A program made the translations under genes and the position numbers. Shown here one piece after another: positions 22,523 through 34,205 of a stretch of 64,000 nt of DNA (its first letter is position 1; each line of letters begins with the position of its first letter). The notes below the pieces were generated by a model. It ran no database searches. It was given only the letters and a program-made list of their open reading frames with translations, and had not been told where the DNA came from. The DNA is from Ascarosepion bandense. Lineage: Eukaryota; Mollusca; Cephalopoda; Sepiida; Sepiidae. Where the stretch lies: positions 1,786,001-1,850,000 of the forward strand of contig JBBBDQ010001454.1 in assembly GCA_037127315.1 (NCBI GenBank), in the 5' to 3' direction.

Positions 22523-23805
22523 ATGATACATGTCGTGTTTTGCTCCTTGTGGGTATAAACTTCTGGCGATTTACTAAGACACTGACAAATAAAAGCATGG
22601 CACAAAGCCTTAATTCCCCAAAAGATTTTCAACCAGATGTCAGCCGAATCCCACGTTTTGCCCCGAGGAGTAGGAATAACCGGAACGCATTAGGAGTGTT
22701 TGAATTTCATCTGATGCTCCACGTGTGCTAAAACTGATGAAACCCCAGAAATGTAGATTTCAGCAGAATTATGGCTTCATCCACTGCCAAGTTATCAACC
22801 GGCTTCAACTAACCAGATTTTATTTTCTCTTCTAATATCACGACCTTTCATTTTACTTCCTTATCTAGCATTTCCTTTTATAATCATTACTGTAAAATTC
22901 AAGTTGTCTCATTAGTAATCTCAATCTATCACGGTGTTTAGCTAATCACTGCTGCAGAAATCAGGTAAGGTATATTTCACTACCCATTTCACTACCCATT
23001 TCACTACCCATTTCCTTCTGAAATCATCACAATTCAAGTTATTTGTTTCAACAGTAGTAACATTAGTAGTCTCAGTCTACCAAGATGTTCAGCTAATCCC
23101 CGTTGTAGAAGTCAGCTCAGGTATATTTCATCATTCACTGAGCCAATCTGCAGTTTATACGGCACCTATGCGGAGTGGATTGTAGTTGCAATTGCCGAGA
23201 GAGAATTCATATTATGGAGTAATCAGTTGCTGTTCAACTACTGAACACTACATACTATGCATTCACTCCCGGCAACTGCAAAGAATCAGGTTACGAGAAC
23301 CTGTAATTTCATGCTAGGATAACCATCTACAGCTTCCGAACTGTTTGTTTCACTCAATATCGCTTACAAGGCTTGAGTCAGTGTGTGTTATGGTTTTCAG
23401 GCACTTCTCAACCATGTCACAAACTGAGATGTTCGTCCCTGGCTAATATTAAAAAGAAATTAACTCATTGACAAATCAACCCGGGAGAGATACGAAACTG
23501 GAACATTTTAACTACTCGGCCACGCACCAAGCTCCCATTAGTAAACTGATGATAAATAAATAATATTTTCGGTAATATAAATAAGAAAGTTTTGCTAATT
23601 GATTTATCAAGCCTTAGTAAGTGATTTTAAACCGAAACATATTGTAAGAATAGTTGTAAAAGTAATTTATTTTGTGAGTGAATATTACAATAATTATTTT
23701 ACTAAATAGATGTTCTACTATTTAATCGAAAAACTGGGGAAAAGATGGATTCATACGTAAATTAAATTAAATTAACGAATGCCATTGAAAGTTAAGCTCA
23801 GCTCT
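22523..23805. other. Noncoding DNA with a local tandem duplication
   Basis: No gene recognised apart from the repeat at 22,870-23,130. Confidence 0.45.
22870..23130 (+). repeat. Diverged ~140-bp tandem duplication
   Basis: Two adjacent units share 'attcaagtt', 'agtctcagtcta' or variant, 'ttcagctaatc' and 'caggtatatttca'. Between them the 13-mer 'catttcactaccc' is repeated three times (22,976-23,013). Confidence 0.65.
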
Positions 23806-23986
23806 CTTTATTTACATTATTTAATAATTTGGACCGTTGTTCTCACTTTGATTGTCATATTCACAACGTTTAGGCCGTTGTACGCTCGGGTCTTTTTCAG
23901 GTGATATGCGTTGTAATTTAGAATCCCCTCTTCGGATATCTTAATTTTAGTTAATTTTATTATAGTGATTTCAATCCATGCCCACA

Positions 23987-24039
<53 letters not shown>

Positions 24040-24258
24040 ATTTGGGAGAATTATCAAGAATTATCAAGGGAAATTAACTAAAACTAAAATAAAAAAGGCA
24101 TGGCACGTAAAATTAGAACAATCTACCACCGTGGACTAAATAATGGGTTCGGTTCAAAATTTCTAACTCTGAAAAGGCCCAAGCATACAACGACCGAAAC
24201 GTCGCGAATATTGCAATAAAGATGAGGACAAGTTCGAACGATGTAAATAGTGTAAATA
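23806..24258. mobile_element. Foldback repeat element, copy 2
   Basis: The left arm ('ttacattatttaataatttgg' side) and right arm (ending 'gatgtaaatagtgtaaata') are inverted copies of the family seen at 6.1 and 37.4 kb. The interior is replaced in part by an (AG)n array at 23,991-24,032. The right arm retains CTGAAAA, a stem-loop and CCGAAACGTC (24,171-24,207). Confidence 0.75.
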
Positions 24259-25174
24259 GTTACAATACCTCATCTCAGAAATATAGACAAATTTAGAATC
24301 TATTTGATTTCTCATCTCGAACCATGACAACACAATTCCTATGAGCTAGGCAAATTTACTAATATAATACAACATTAAGTAATATGAAATATAAGTTTTA
24401 TTTGCGCGGTGTATATATACTTGGTAAATAAATGATCTTATTTCACGTCAAATGGAATTTTCTAAAACTATCTCGCGGTTATATACGAAAATCACGCAAA
24501 AACAACATTTATATTCAATAATAAAGCTATGTATTTATTCTTTTGACATGTATGTATGTGTATATTCATCCCATTATATCCTCGTCTGTTCATTGTTATT
24601 CTCATCTTTTTTTTATACTGTTCGAATTTATTTGAATACAAATCACATAGTATGATAAACGAAGTGTAAGCATTATTCTAAATTTGTTTTTGAATTTTCC
24701 CTTCCCCAACCAGAGAAGTCTCCGAAAAAAAACTGTCTCCTGAGATATCGATTTCAGAGAGAAGGTGTGATTTTCTAGTGACAAGGACGATGACAACAGA
24801 TATGGTCATTGAATTTCTTGTTTTCTCACTAACGACAAGTTCCGCTGAAGGCCAAATGATATTAAATCTTTTGATAGTTTTACCATAATATCGTGTTGTT
24901 ATTTTATTAATATCAGGGACGGTTTTACAAATATTCACTTTTAAATTATTCTTCTGCTCTCTATATGTTTTGTTTATTCTTTAATTTTATATTGTCCTAT
25001 AAAATGCATTAGCATGTTCACATCAGATGTATTGCAGTACTGCTCCTTGTTAGACTAAACGTAGTCACAAACAAAATTTACACATGCAAATGGCGTGTGT
25101 AAAGGAATGAAAGACAAATTTAACAAAGTGATATATTGATGGGTTTTTATATAACACAGAAAAGAAAACATACG
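24259..25174. other. Noncoding DNA
   Basis: Nothing recognised on either strand. Confidence 0.45.
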
Positions 25175-26019
25175 TGTTATGGAGCCCTCTTACGAGGAAT
25201 GGACTTTTCTTTTTGCTATATATAAGTACCTGCGTGACTTCCGGAAGGCAGTCGACAACAGATAGTTCTGTCTTAAGTGGGGAGGCGACTAAATATTAGT
25301 CGACGACAGTTAGTTCTGCCGTGCGCATTGTCGAACTCTCTGCTTTTGGGCGGAGAGTAATAACCCTGTCGAGGCTCTGCCGAACGGTAGAGTCACGTCT
25401 GGGGAAAATCAGACATAAATTCTTGCCCAGCTACATAGCCAGGATTGTCCACATTAAAAGGCCTTGTGCTACATTCTGTCTTAAATGGGAAGGCAACTAA
25501 ATACTAGTCGATGACAGCTAGTTCAGCCGTGCGCATTGTCGAAGTTTTTACCTTCGGGAGGAGAGTAATAACCCAGTCGAGGCTCCGCCGAAGGTTAGAG
25601 TCTCGTATGGGGAAAATTACACATTATTTTTTGCTCGGGATATATGGCCCGGATCACCCACATTAAAAAGGCCTTCTGCCACATTTTGTTTTAAGTGGGA
25701 AAGCAACTAAATTCTAGTTGACAGGCAGTTAAGTACGGCAATTAGAAACGACAGCTAATACGCAGTTAAAGCCAGCTACTAGTCAGGGAATAAGCAGCCT
25801 AACTGTGCCGTTCGGACTTATTTCTTATTACTAACACTTACTTTGTATATATGTTCTTTTTATACTCATACACTGTTTTGAACTTACCTTCTGTGTTCCG
25901 TGTCAAACCCTTCACTACAACTTTGCAGCGAAGTTTCGCCACAACAACTCCACAACAAATTGCCGATGAAGATTTGCGTTAAGATTTGCCACAAAATTTG
26001 GCGACGAATATCCACAACA
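25175..26019 (+). mobile_element. LTR-like segment (possible solo LTR) with internal tandem repeats
   Basis: It starts TGTTATGG and ends CCACAACA, an imperfect inverted TG...CA pair as at LTR ends. A TATA-like 'ctatatataagtacc' lies at 25,217-25,231. Inside are about 2.3 tandem units of ~209 bp, starting at about 25,266, 25,474 and 25,684, each opening 'ttctgtcttaagtgg' or a variant. 'tttggcgacgaat' near 25,997 resembles the primer-binding side of gypsy-type elements, so the true LTR end may be slightly earlier. No gag or pol frame adjoins. Flanking 5-mers do not match, so target duplication is unproven. Confidence 0.45.
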
Positions 26020-26084
26020 ATTAGTATGAATGTAAAACAAAGAAAACATTAAAAGTTAGATTTTTTGCTGGTGGAAACATGCGT

Positions 26085-26422
26085 ATGAATGCGTGAATAA
26101 GTTTAATCATTACGTTATCTCCCTCTAACCGAACTCTCTCAGTTACTTGTTCACCACTGCTGTAGCCTGGTATTGAACTTACAACTCTTTGGGTCAAGTC
26201 ATTTGAACTAACCAACGTCTGTATTCACTGGGCCTTAACCTATGACTACCAAAAGAGGCTTCGCAGAAGGAATGAGAATGTTATACACCAATGATCGTAA
26301 TAAAGGGTTCGGTTCGATATTCCTAGTACCTGGAGAAGGCCGAAGCTTACAACAGCCGAAACTTCGTACAAATGGCAACAAAGACTAGAACAATAGTCCG
26401 AATAGTGTAAATAGTGTTAGCC
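26085..26422. mobile_element. Foldback repeat element, copy 3 (right half)
   Basis: It holds the interior block shared with 37.6 kb ('cagttacttgttcaccactg', 'aactaaccaacgtct') and one arm ('aataaagggttcggttc', then 'caacagccgaaacttcgtac'). The left arm is missing. Motif in the arm: CTGGAGA, stem-loop, GAAAC. Confidence 0.7.
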
Positions 26423-26556
26423 CACTCTGCCATGCCGAGTTTTATATTCAGTTGGTGCTAATACCGTACAACCTGATATAAGATAGTCAATTGTTTTTGA
26501 ATATTTATCACAGAATCTGCATTTGGTGTCAACACAGTTTTTCAGTATGTGTGCTT
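26419..26556 (-). pseudogene. RLE-type retrotransposon fragment (zinc-knuckle region)
   Basis: Minus-strand translation gives a CRFCDKY...IDYLISGC block, the CCHC finger of the R4/Dong-like element whose full copy lies at 30.8-35.0 kb. The fragment is truncated 5' at the finger. Just upstream on that strand is an AAT/AAG triplet array. Confidence 0.7.
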
Positions 26557-26565
26557 GGTAACATC

Positions 26566-26576
26566 TTCTTCTTCTT

Positions 26577-26607
<31 letters not shown>

Positions 26608-26625
26608 TTATTATTATTATTATTA
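26566..26625. repeat. (CTT)n(ATT)n compound microsatellite
   Basis: About 13 CTT units followed by about 6 ATT units; it abuts the 5' side of the RLE fragment at 26.42-26.56 kb. Confidence 0.95.
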
Positions 26626-26964
26626 CAGTAAGTTTCTGAGTTATGACAGTTCCAGCCTACGACGAGTCGTGGTTACGACGCAATCCCCATTAGTCTTTGT
26701 TTATGTCGTTTGTCTCGTACATGCGACGCAAACGGCCTGGCAGAATAATAGATTGCACGGAGGAAATAATTCGTCATCATCTCGCGTTAGAGTGAGAACG
26801 GCATGGTTCAATTTCGGGCTCTACGCCATATTGGATTATTGGTGACTGAGTGCTTATTTACGTAAAAGCGCGGGTACTTTTCGACTTACAGAGAAAATTG
26901 CGTTATAGCGCATCGTAGAAACGGAACTCTGTTGTAAGTCGAGGACCCTTAGTATTATTATTTA
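26626..26964. other. Noncoding DNA
   Basis: A slightly GC-richer stretch (26,640-26,950) without a recognisable exon. Confidence 0.4.
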
Positions 26965-27097
26965 TCTATTTAATTTTTACGGCATACTTATTTTCACCTG
27001 TGTAACAACTATAATCCTTATGTCTTGAATGGCGTAATGACATTTTTCAATGCATATTTCTTAAAATCAAACAACACACAAAGAGATGCACGTTTTA

Positions 27098-27818
27098 TAT
27101 AGATAAAACCCTTCGTATGATGTTGCTTTGGTTGTAAGAACACTGTCTTTATTTTCCCAAGGGAGGCCTTATATTTCTCAGTGAAATGCAGAAGTCCAAC
27201 AAGTGGGATTACTGGTGTTTTCACGTGACAGATGTTTGAAATTTCCATGTTAAGATCTTTGTATTTTGCTAGTTTTTTTTAAAGAACTCTAAAGACATAC
27301 CGGATGTGCGTTGTGGGGCAGTGGATATCAACTCCCAACGACAAATCGGGGTGCCGAGTTCGAATTCCAGTTGAATTCCTTGCATTCACTTACGCACAAA
27401 TACCCTTGGGAATGGTATTAATCCGTCTCTTAAATAATGTGACAGATTGGGTTCTATATAGATAAAACCCTTCGTATGATGTTGCTTTGGTTGTAAGAAC
27501 ACTGTCTTTATTTTCCCAAGGGAGGCCTTATATTTCTCAGTGAAATGCAGAAGTCCAACAAGTGGGATTACTGGTGTTTTCACGTGACAGATGTTTGAAA
27601 TTTCCATGTTAAGATCTTTGTATTTTGCTAGTTTTTTTTTAAAGAACTCTAAAGACATACCGGATGTGCGTTGTGGGGCAGTGGATATCAACTCCCAACG
27701 ACAAATCGGGGTGCCGAGTTCGAATTCCAGTTGAATTCCTTGCATTCACTTACGCACAAATACCCTTGGGAATGGTATTAATCCGTCTCTTAAATAATGT
27801 GACAGATTGGGTTCTATA
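27098..27818. repeat. Near-perfect ~360-bp tandem duplication
   Basis: 27,102-27,459 recurs at 27,461-27,819. By eye the only difference is one extra T in a T-run near 27,640. The unit covers LINE C-terminal sequence plus the first ~155 bp of the SINE, and the junction shares 'tata'. It is therefore younger than the SINE insertion, or is an assembly artefact. Confidence 0.9.
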
Positions 27819-27953
27819 GCCTTGGCTGGCAACTAGCCTACCGCAGAAAGCAATGGCAACCTACTGCGAGATAATCTTCTGCTCAGTCAGTCAATCACTT
27901 TCGAGACATTATCGCCCAAAGCGTGTATCACGTATGACACTTAACTGACTGAC
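27302..27953 (+). mobile_element. tRNA-derived SINE (family 1) with duplicated 5' part
   Basis: The complete copy runs 27,661-27,953 (head 'ggatgtgcgttgtggggcag', B box 'gagttcgaattcc', tail 'acttaactgactgac'). The first half is repeated at 27,302-27,457 through the 360-bp duplication. The SINE is inserted in an RLE retrotransposon relic on the opposite strand. Confidence 0.8.
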
Positions 27954-28345
27954 ATATCAAAGTCTGCAGTAACTACCATGTCCATAAGAAAGCATATTCT
28001 GTTTTGGTGCTCTTTGATTGTTATGTCCGGTCGGTTAGATTTGGCTGTTCAAGCTGCGTATATTATAAATTCAGGAAAACGGTTGTCTGTAACTGAGTTT
28101 GAGCGGTATTAGTACATTTTTTTTGCAGTTTCTTAAAAAAGAAAAACATTTTCAGTGCAGATATTGACCCAAACTGTCATGCCGAGTTTTATATTCGGTG
28201 GATGTTAATACCGTGAAACCTGAGACAAGATGATCAATTTTTACTGTATATTTATCACAGAATCTGCATTTGGGGTCAACATTGTTTTTCAATCTGTTTA
28301 CTTGATTTATTATCATTTTCTTTTTCTTCTTGCTATTTATCTGCT

Positions 28346-30088
28346 TTTTCATATTTGCCGCAGATATGTCGAGGTTACTGCTGAAGAATGAATAAAAGCA
28401 ATCCCCTCAACTTTGCAATACCTTCCTCAATATCCCCCTTCACCCCCTGTATTGGTTCAGTTTCAGTTTTCCTTCTACATTCTAATTCTTCCAAACTTGT
28501 TTCCTTTGGTCAGGTTCTAAGTTAATCAAAGATTCATTTTTTACAATGATGTTCACAATATACAAAGTCCAAGAGCCATTCAAAGTAGCGTGTTACAGAG
28601 TAAGGTGAAAGAGGATATGTGGGGAGGATAACTGTTAGCTCTAGTCTTGAACAAGTTGAATATTGTTATCGGGCAAGCATCCTTTTGGGAGTCGTAAGCA
28701 AAACCCTAAAATTCACATTCTTATTTATGGTTTTGTTATTTTTTGTAATTTTCCTTTTGTCCGTTACATTTGATCCACTTGTAGGGCTCGGTTTATATCC
28801 CAACCAACAGGTGTTCTTTTATTTATCTTTAACAGATCCAGTTTTCTCGTTCAGATAAAATGGCCAATTTGGATTTCAGCAAACCCATAATATCTTATCC
28901 TTTCCATTTTTATAGAATATTTCTGTTTGTTTTTATATAAATTTGCATAATTTATATCATAATTTTGTACTCGTTGCTTTTTTATACCGATACAACCTGA
29001 TGGATTTCGCTGGAAATCAAGTGATAATCGTTTCAGTATTTTGCCTTCGCTGCAATAGTCTAGATAGTTTAATGATGCATTTCACTAAAATGTTTTTCTA
29101 ATATGTCAAGTTTTAATATCATTTTGTCAAACTCCTCGAAACTGCTTCAATTTTCTAAAAATATTGGCTTCATTATCTTTTCAATGTTCCACGGATTTAC
29201 CAGTTATCTATCAGTATTGACAGCTCTACACAACTTAAGTTTTTCTAAATGTATCTGACTAGGGAAACCACATTATCCAACAAATCGAATCCAGGTAAAA
29301 AAAGTTACAGGAACAAAAGAAAAGAAACAAGATATGGTTAGCAAACAGTAAACAAAAACTCAGAGAACAAATTCCCAGCTTCTTATCCCAAAATTGAACA
29401 AAATCACATTCTCATAAATAAATTGAAAATTCAAGTAACTTTTAATTCAAATTCTAATGTCAAATTGAGTCCTTCTTTAAATAGAGTCGGGTCTTATCGG
29501 ATACTCGGACTCTATATCTATGGAATGTATCAATATTTGGCTATAGTATTCTTACAAAATGTTTTTTTACGGCTTCGTCTGTCTTCGTATATGATCTTCG
29601 TTGTTTTAGCGAAAACTTAAATAAAGTCGAATATTATGGGATACTATGACTCCCTATGATACTATGACTCCCTAACTATGAAACATATCGGATGTGACCA
29701 TAACATTGTTAGAATTTTTTTTAGATGTTGGATCAATTTACTATGAATTTCTGTTGCAAACATAGCGGTCTGATAAACTAATGAAGTACCGACAGAAATA
29801 TATGACTTTATTACAGGCAACAATATATTAATTGCGACTTTTTTCTGCGACTATTTTTCTAGCCAAAATGGTGTATTCTTTCTGTGAATTTATTTTCTGT
29901 GACTTTTTTGTGCTACAAAAAATAATTTTCTTTACAATAACAAACTAGATTTCCTGTTCTTGAATAGATGATTAGTTTCAAAATAACAAGAAATGTTACC
30001 ATTTCTATTGCATCTGTGAGCTTCTGAATGATACATGGATCGTTGGTTTGCATGGTCAAGTTTCCGTTGATTAGAAAATTACGTATAG
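28346..30088. other. Noncoding DNA
   Basis: No exon or element protein recognised. Direct short repeats 'gatactatgactccct' occur twice at 29,640-29,675. Confidence 0.45.
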
Positions 30089-30089
30089 C

Positions 30090-30131
<42 letters not shown>

Positions 30132-30829
30132 GTTGTCATTTTTCGTCATATTTCGATTTCCGCTATGGTCGCACTACCTACCAAGTCTGCGGAAAGACCT
30201 AAGGCAGGTCGTGGTGTGTCGTTATGGCTCCATTTCATGTTTTTTATATCTCTCCTGTCATCCCTAGTGCTACACAGACAAAGTTCTCTCTAGTGTGTGG
30301 GCTGCACCCAACAATACAATCTTCTGCATATTTCTTAAGCTTGGGTCTCCAGGGATTCTTTCAATGTGTTACCTTGTTCCATTTTTTATCATTCCAATGC
30401 ACCCACTATCACTGGCACGATACTTGTCTTCAATTTCCACATTTTTTTTCCATTTCAATTTCCAGGTTTTTATATTTTGACAGTTTTTCGAATTCCTTGG
30501 TTGCTATGTTACAATCCGCTGGACAAGCCATATCAATTAATCGGCAAGTTTTTTTTCTTTCTGGTTTTTATCAATAATGTCCGGCCTATTTACTTCAATT
30601 TTTCTGTGGTGACATCTATTTCTGCAACCGGTGCTGGGTGATGTTCATACCAGTGTTTGTCCACAGATCTTCCATAGCGTCTGCACATTGTCCAATGCAA
30701 ACACCGCCCCACTCTATCGGGACGACTCCCATACTCATTTGGGACAAGTACAGAACATCATGAGATTAGATGGTCTATTGTTTCTCGGTGTTTATCACAG
30801 AACCCATATCTTGGATCCACATTATTATT
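30089..30829 (-). mobile_element. 5'-truncated RLE-type retrotransposon copy with (AAT)n tail
   Basis: Minus-strand sequence from 30,829 encodes, with several stops and shifts, the zinc-knuckle (FCDKH..IDHLIS), the 'HWYEHHPAPV' linker, the endonuclease block 'RLIDMACPADCNIA' and C-terminal 'EFEKLSKYKNLEIEMEK'. It ends in about 14 AAT units (30,090-30,131 on the plus strand). Its 5' end joins directly to the 3' end of the larger copy, giving a head-to-tail pair. Similarity to that copy is high, so both are fairly recent. Confidence 0.85.
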
Positions 30830-30968
30830 ATTATGTCATTTTTCATCATATTTCGATTTCTGCTTTGGTCTCACTACCAACCAAGTCTGCGGGGAGACCT
30901 AAGGCAGGTCGTGGCGTGTTGTTATGGCTCCATTTCATGTTTTTCTATCTTCCCTATCATTTCCAGCA

Positions 30969-31895
30969 TTACATAGATAAAGTTTTCCTTAGTGTGTGGT
31001 CTGTACTTAATAAGACAATTTTTTGTATATCTCTTAAGCTGGGGTTTCCAGGGATTCTTTCAATGTGTTGTTTTGTTCCATTTTTTATCATTCCAAGTGT
31101 ACCTACTATCACTGGCACAACTCTTGTTTTCAATTTCCACATTTTTTCTATTTCAATTTCCAGGTCTTTATATTTTGACAGTTTTTCAAATTCCTTGATT
31201 GCTATGTTACAATCCGCTGGACAAGCCATATCAATTAATAGACAAGTTTTCTCCTTCTGGTTTTTATCAATAATGTCTGGCCTGTTTGCTTCAATTTTTC
31301 TGTCTGTGTAGATGGTGTAATCCCATAGAATGGTTACATCTTCTATTTCTGTAACCGGTGCTGGGTGATGTTCATACCAGTGTTTGCCTACAACTTTTCC
31401 ATAATGTTTGCATATTGCCCAATGTAAATATTGCCCAATTCTATCGTGGCGATTTTTATATTCATTTGGGGCAAGCACAGAACAGCCTGAGATTAGGTGG
31501 TCTATTGTTTCTTGGTGTTTATCACAAAACCTGCATTTTGGATCCATATTATTATGCATAATATTTGCCTGAAAGTTTCTCGTGAAAAGACTTTGGTCTT
31601 GTGCTGTAAGAATAAAGCCTTCAGTTTCAGACTTTAATCCAGATGCACGTAACCATCGATGAGTATTAACTTTGTCAACATTGGATTTATTGGCACGTAC
31701 TGGATATTGGCCATGCAGAGGTTTGTCTTGCCAGCGCTGTTTCATCTGTTCAAGAGCTTTATCTTTGGCTTTCATTTTCATATTCTTTGCCGCAATAGCC
31801 GGCTCTTGGCTTCCGTTCTGCTTTTCTAAAGAATCTACTAACTGTAAATCTTGTTTGAATTTACTGCCTTCTTTTATTATTGAATATTTTTTCTT
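30969..31895 (-). pseudogene. Retrotransposon ORF part 4: CCHC finger and RLE endonuclease
   Basis: Same frame as the RT but after the TGA. Numbering from the ATG at 31,781: a linker with 'PLHGQY' and 'TEGFILTAQDQSL' (21-64), a CCHC finger C83-C86-H95-C100, 'HWYEHHPAPV' (134-143), and the endonuclease signature 'NRPDI' (166-170) followed by 'KTCLLIDMACP' with Asp184. This is the restriction-like endonuclease that cleaves target DNA in R2/R4-type elements. The domain looks complete, ending at a stop at 30,969. Confidence 0.85.
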
Positions 31896-33416
31896 TCATT
31901 CTTCATGTTGCCTTACTAATTGTATCATCCAATCCTTTGTTGTTTCTATGTATGTTAGTAAGCCAATAGTTGTCTTGTATGACAATTCCAGCTGAATAAG
32001 ACCTCTTCCACCTTCTTTACGGGGTATGTATAGACGGTCTACATCAGCCTTTGGATGATGCATCTTATGCTTAGAAAGAAGCTTTCTTGTTTTAGCATCC
32101 ATTCGCCTGATGTCGTTTAGAGTCCAGTTTAAGATGTTGAAGCTATATTGGACAACTGGGATTGCAAGGCTATTAATGGCCATAACTCTGTTCTGTGAAT
32201 TTAATTCAGTTTTTAATATCATTCGTAGCCTTCTATAGTACTCTTTACGCACTATTTCTTTCATTTTTTTAAGGTGAATGTTTTCACTCTCATTTACACC
32301 TAGGTATTTATAAGCTTCTTCTGGTTTCAATTCTTTTATTGTTACAGCAGGGTCTAGGCTAATTGAGGATGTTTCTTGTATTGATCCACGTAAAACTGTA
32401 GCTTTAGTACATTTATTCAAATTAAATTTCATTCCAATGTCTTCGCTGAAGCATTTTACAGTTTGCAGAAGACCTTCCAGCTCATTATCATTCTTAGCAT
32501 ATAACTTCAAGTCATCCATGTAAAATAGATGGCTTATTTTCTTTTGTCCTATTTTATAACCACATTCTGTCTTATTAAGTTGACTGGTTAGTGCTATTAA
32601 TGATATGCAGAATAGTAAGGGAGATAAAGAATCACCTTGAAATATACCTCTTTTGATGTTTATTTCATCAGACTTATAGGTTCCATTTATATGATTGAGG
32701 TAAAGGGTTGTTTTCCATATAGATATGCACTGTTTGATGAAATCGATGATGACGGGCGATATCTTGTATATATTTAAAGTCTTTAAAATCCAGTCATGTG
32801 GCACACTATCGAATGCCTTTCGATAGTCTATCCAGGCTGTACTAAGATTTTTCTTTGTACTGTAGCAGTTTTCCAGGATCATTTTGTTAATCAGCAATTG
32901 GTCTTTACAACCATAACAGCCACGTTTGCACCCTTTTTGTTCAAGCGGTATCATGTCATTTCTTTCTAAGAATAAATATGTCTGTTTTGTTAAAATAGAT
33001 GTTAATAGTTTATATGTTGTCGGAAGACATGTAATTGGTCTGTAGTTTTTCAGGTTGTTTGTGTCACCATTATTGGGTAGAAGAAATGTAATTCCTTTGG
33101 TCATCCATGCAGGAATTTTAGTGGGATCGTCAACCATTTCTTGAAGTTCTTTGGCTAGTTTTTTATGGGGTGCATTTAAATAATATAGCCAAAAGTTAGG
33201 AATTTTATCTATACCTGGGAATTTCCAATTGTGTGCTTTTTTTAGTGCATATTTAACATCATCTTCTGTAATTCCAGACCATGTCTGTTCGGGTTTATTT
33301 TTCATTCGTTCTATCTCTTGCGTAATCCAATGTACTTCCTTGCTAAGTTCTTTAGGGCAAGCCCATATCTTTTCCCAGAACTGTGTGACTTCTTCCATTC
33401 TGGGGGGTACTGTCAC
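31896..33416 (-). pseudogene. Retrotransposon ORF part 3: reverse transcriptase
   Basis: 506 residues in one frame. RT motifs are in order: 'LKNYRPITCLPTTYKL' (about 122-137), 'KGCKRGCYGCKDQLLINKMI' (161-180), motif A 'AWIDYRKAFDSVPH' with Asp197, 'IFQGDSLSPLLF' (258-269), and the catalytic YMDD at 299-302. The thumb continues to 'RKEGGRGLIQLE'. The catalytic residues are intact. The frame ends at a TGA (31,896-31,898) that interrupts a sequence which otherwise continues in the same frame into part 4. The cysteine-rich 'GCKRGCYGCKDQ' block is typical of the R4/Dong side of RLE elements. Confidence 0.9.
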
Positions 33417-33417
33417 T

Positions 33418-34205
33418 TCAATTCTTTTTTTTACCTATTTCCCTGTAAAATCTCTTTGTATCAGTCTGAAAAATCTTGTTTTGTCTGTAAAATCTTGCGC
33501 TTTTCTCATAGCGTCTTATTCTTTGAGCCTTCAGTTGGATTTTTTGCTTTATTTTTTCTTTATTTGATAAGACTTCATTTTCATTCCTGATGTTATATTT
33601 TCTTTCGGCTCTTCTTCTTTTCCTAGTTCTTACATTTATTCCTCTACTCAGTTCATCCAGTATTGATAATTCACTTCTAAGTTGTTCGATTTCTTTTTCT
33701 ATTTTTCTTTTCCAAGGTGGATTTTCACGTCTACGAGACTGCCTTGTTTTTATTTTGATATTCAATTTTTTTGTTGCTGCTGTTGCTGATGCATATATTA
33801 TTTCGTTAAGATTTGTATGAGGGTCTTCATCCAGTATTGATTTCAGTGCTGCATTGTAGAGTTTAATAGTACGGAGGTTATGTTTTGTTGGTTGTAATTT
33901 TGGGAGCTGTTCACGTTCCTCCATTGTAATATTTTGTATTTGACTTAGATGGTTTTTTATTTCTATCTTGGCTTCCTGTATATTGTTCTTATTTTCCGTC
34001 AAATAATTATCTTCGATGTGTTCTGAACTCGTTTTATTTTTGTCTTTTAACTGACTCAGATCACACCTTTCCAGCACTTTTAAACTTACAGCATCATCTT
34101 CGCAGTGATTTGCGTGTTTCACGGTTTCTACATTATGACCTGTGATTTGTTTGATGTTATTACTTTTTATTTCTGATTCCGGTTTCTTTTCATATTTTGT
34201 TGATT
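33418..34205 (-). pseudogene. Retrotransposon ORF part 2: basic coiled region
   Basis: Reading is open from about 34,205 with no start codon needed. It is rich in Lys, Glu and Arg, with 'PPWKRKIEKEIEQLRSEL', a signature seen just before the RT in RLE elements. It stops at TGA 33,418-33,420, immediately after an A8 run on the minus strand (33,424-33,431). Skipping one A there continues into the RT frame. Confidence 0.7.

Larger units (their letters stand above)
26965..28345 (-). pseudogene. Older RLE-type retrotransposon copy, split by a SINE
   Basis: Read on the minus strand: the zinc-knuckle block 'VDPKCRFCDKY...IDHLVSG' at about 28,275-28,160; then an endonuclease block 'NRPD' and 'CFLMDM' at about 28,050-27,970; then, after an inserted SINE, the C-terminal blocks 'LAKYKDLNMEISNI' and 'KTPVIPLVGLL' (27,640-27,530 and again 27,280-27,170). 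The same order occurs in the complete element at 30.8-35.0 kb, at lower identity. Part of the copy is doubled by a 360-bp tandem duplication. It is non-functional. Confidence 0.75.

Noticed and set aside
30224..31561. Plus-strand frames of 60-226 residues opposite the retrotransposon
   Set aside because: They are antisense shadows of the minus-strand RLE element, which has recognisable RT, finger and endonuclease motifs.
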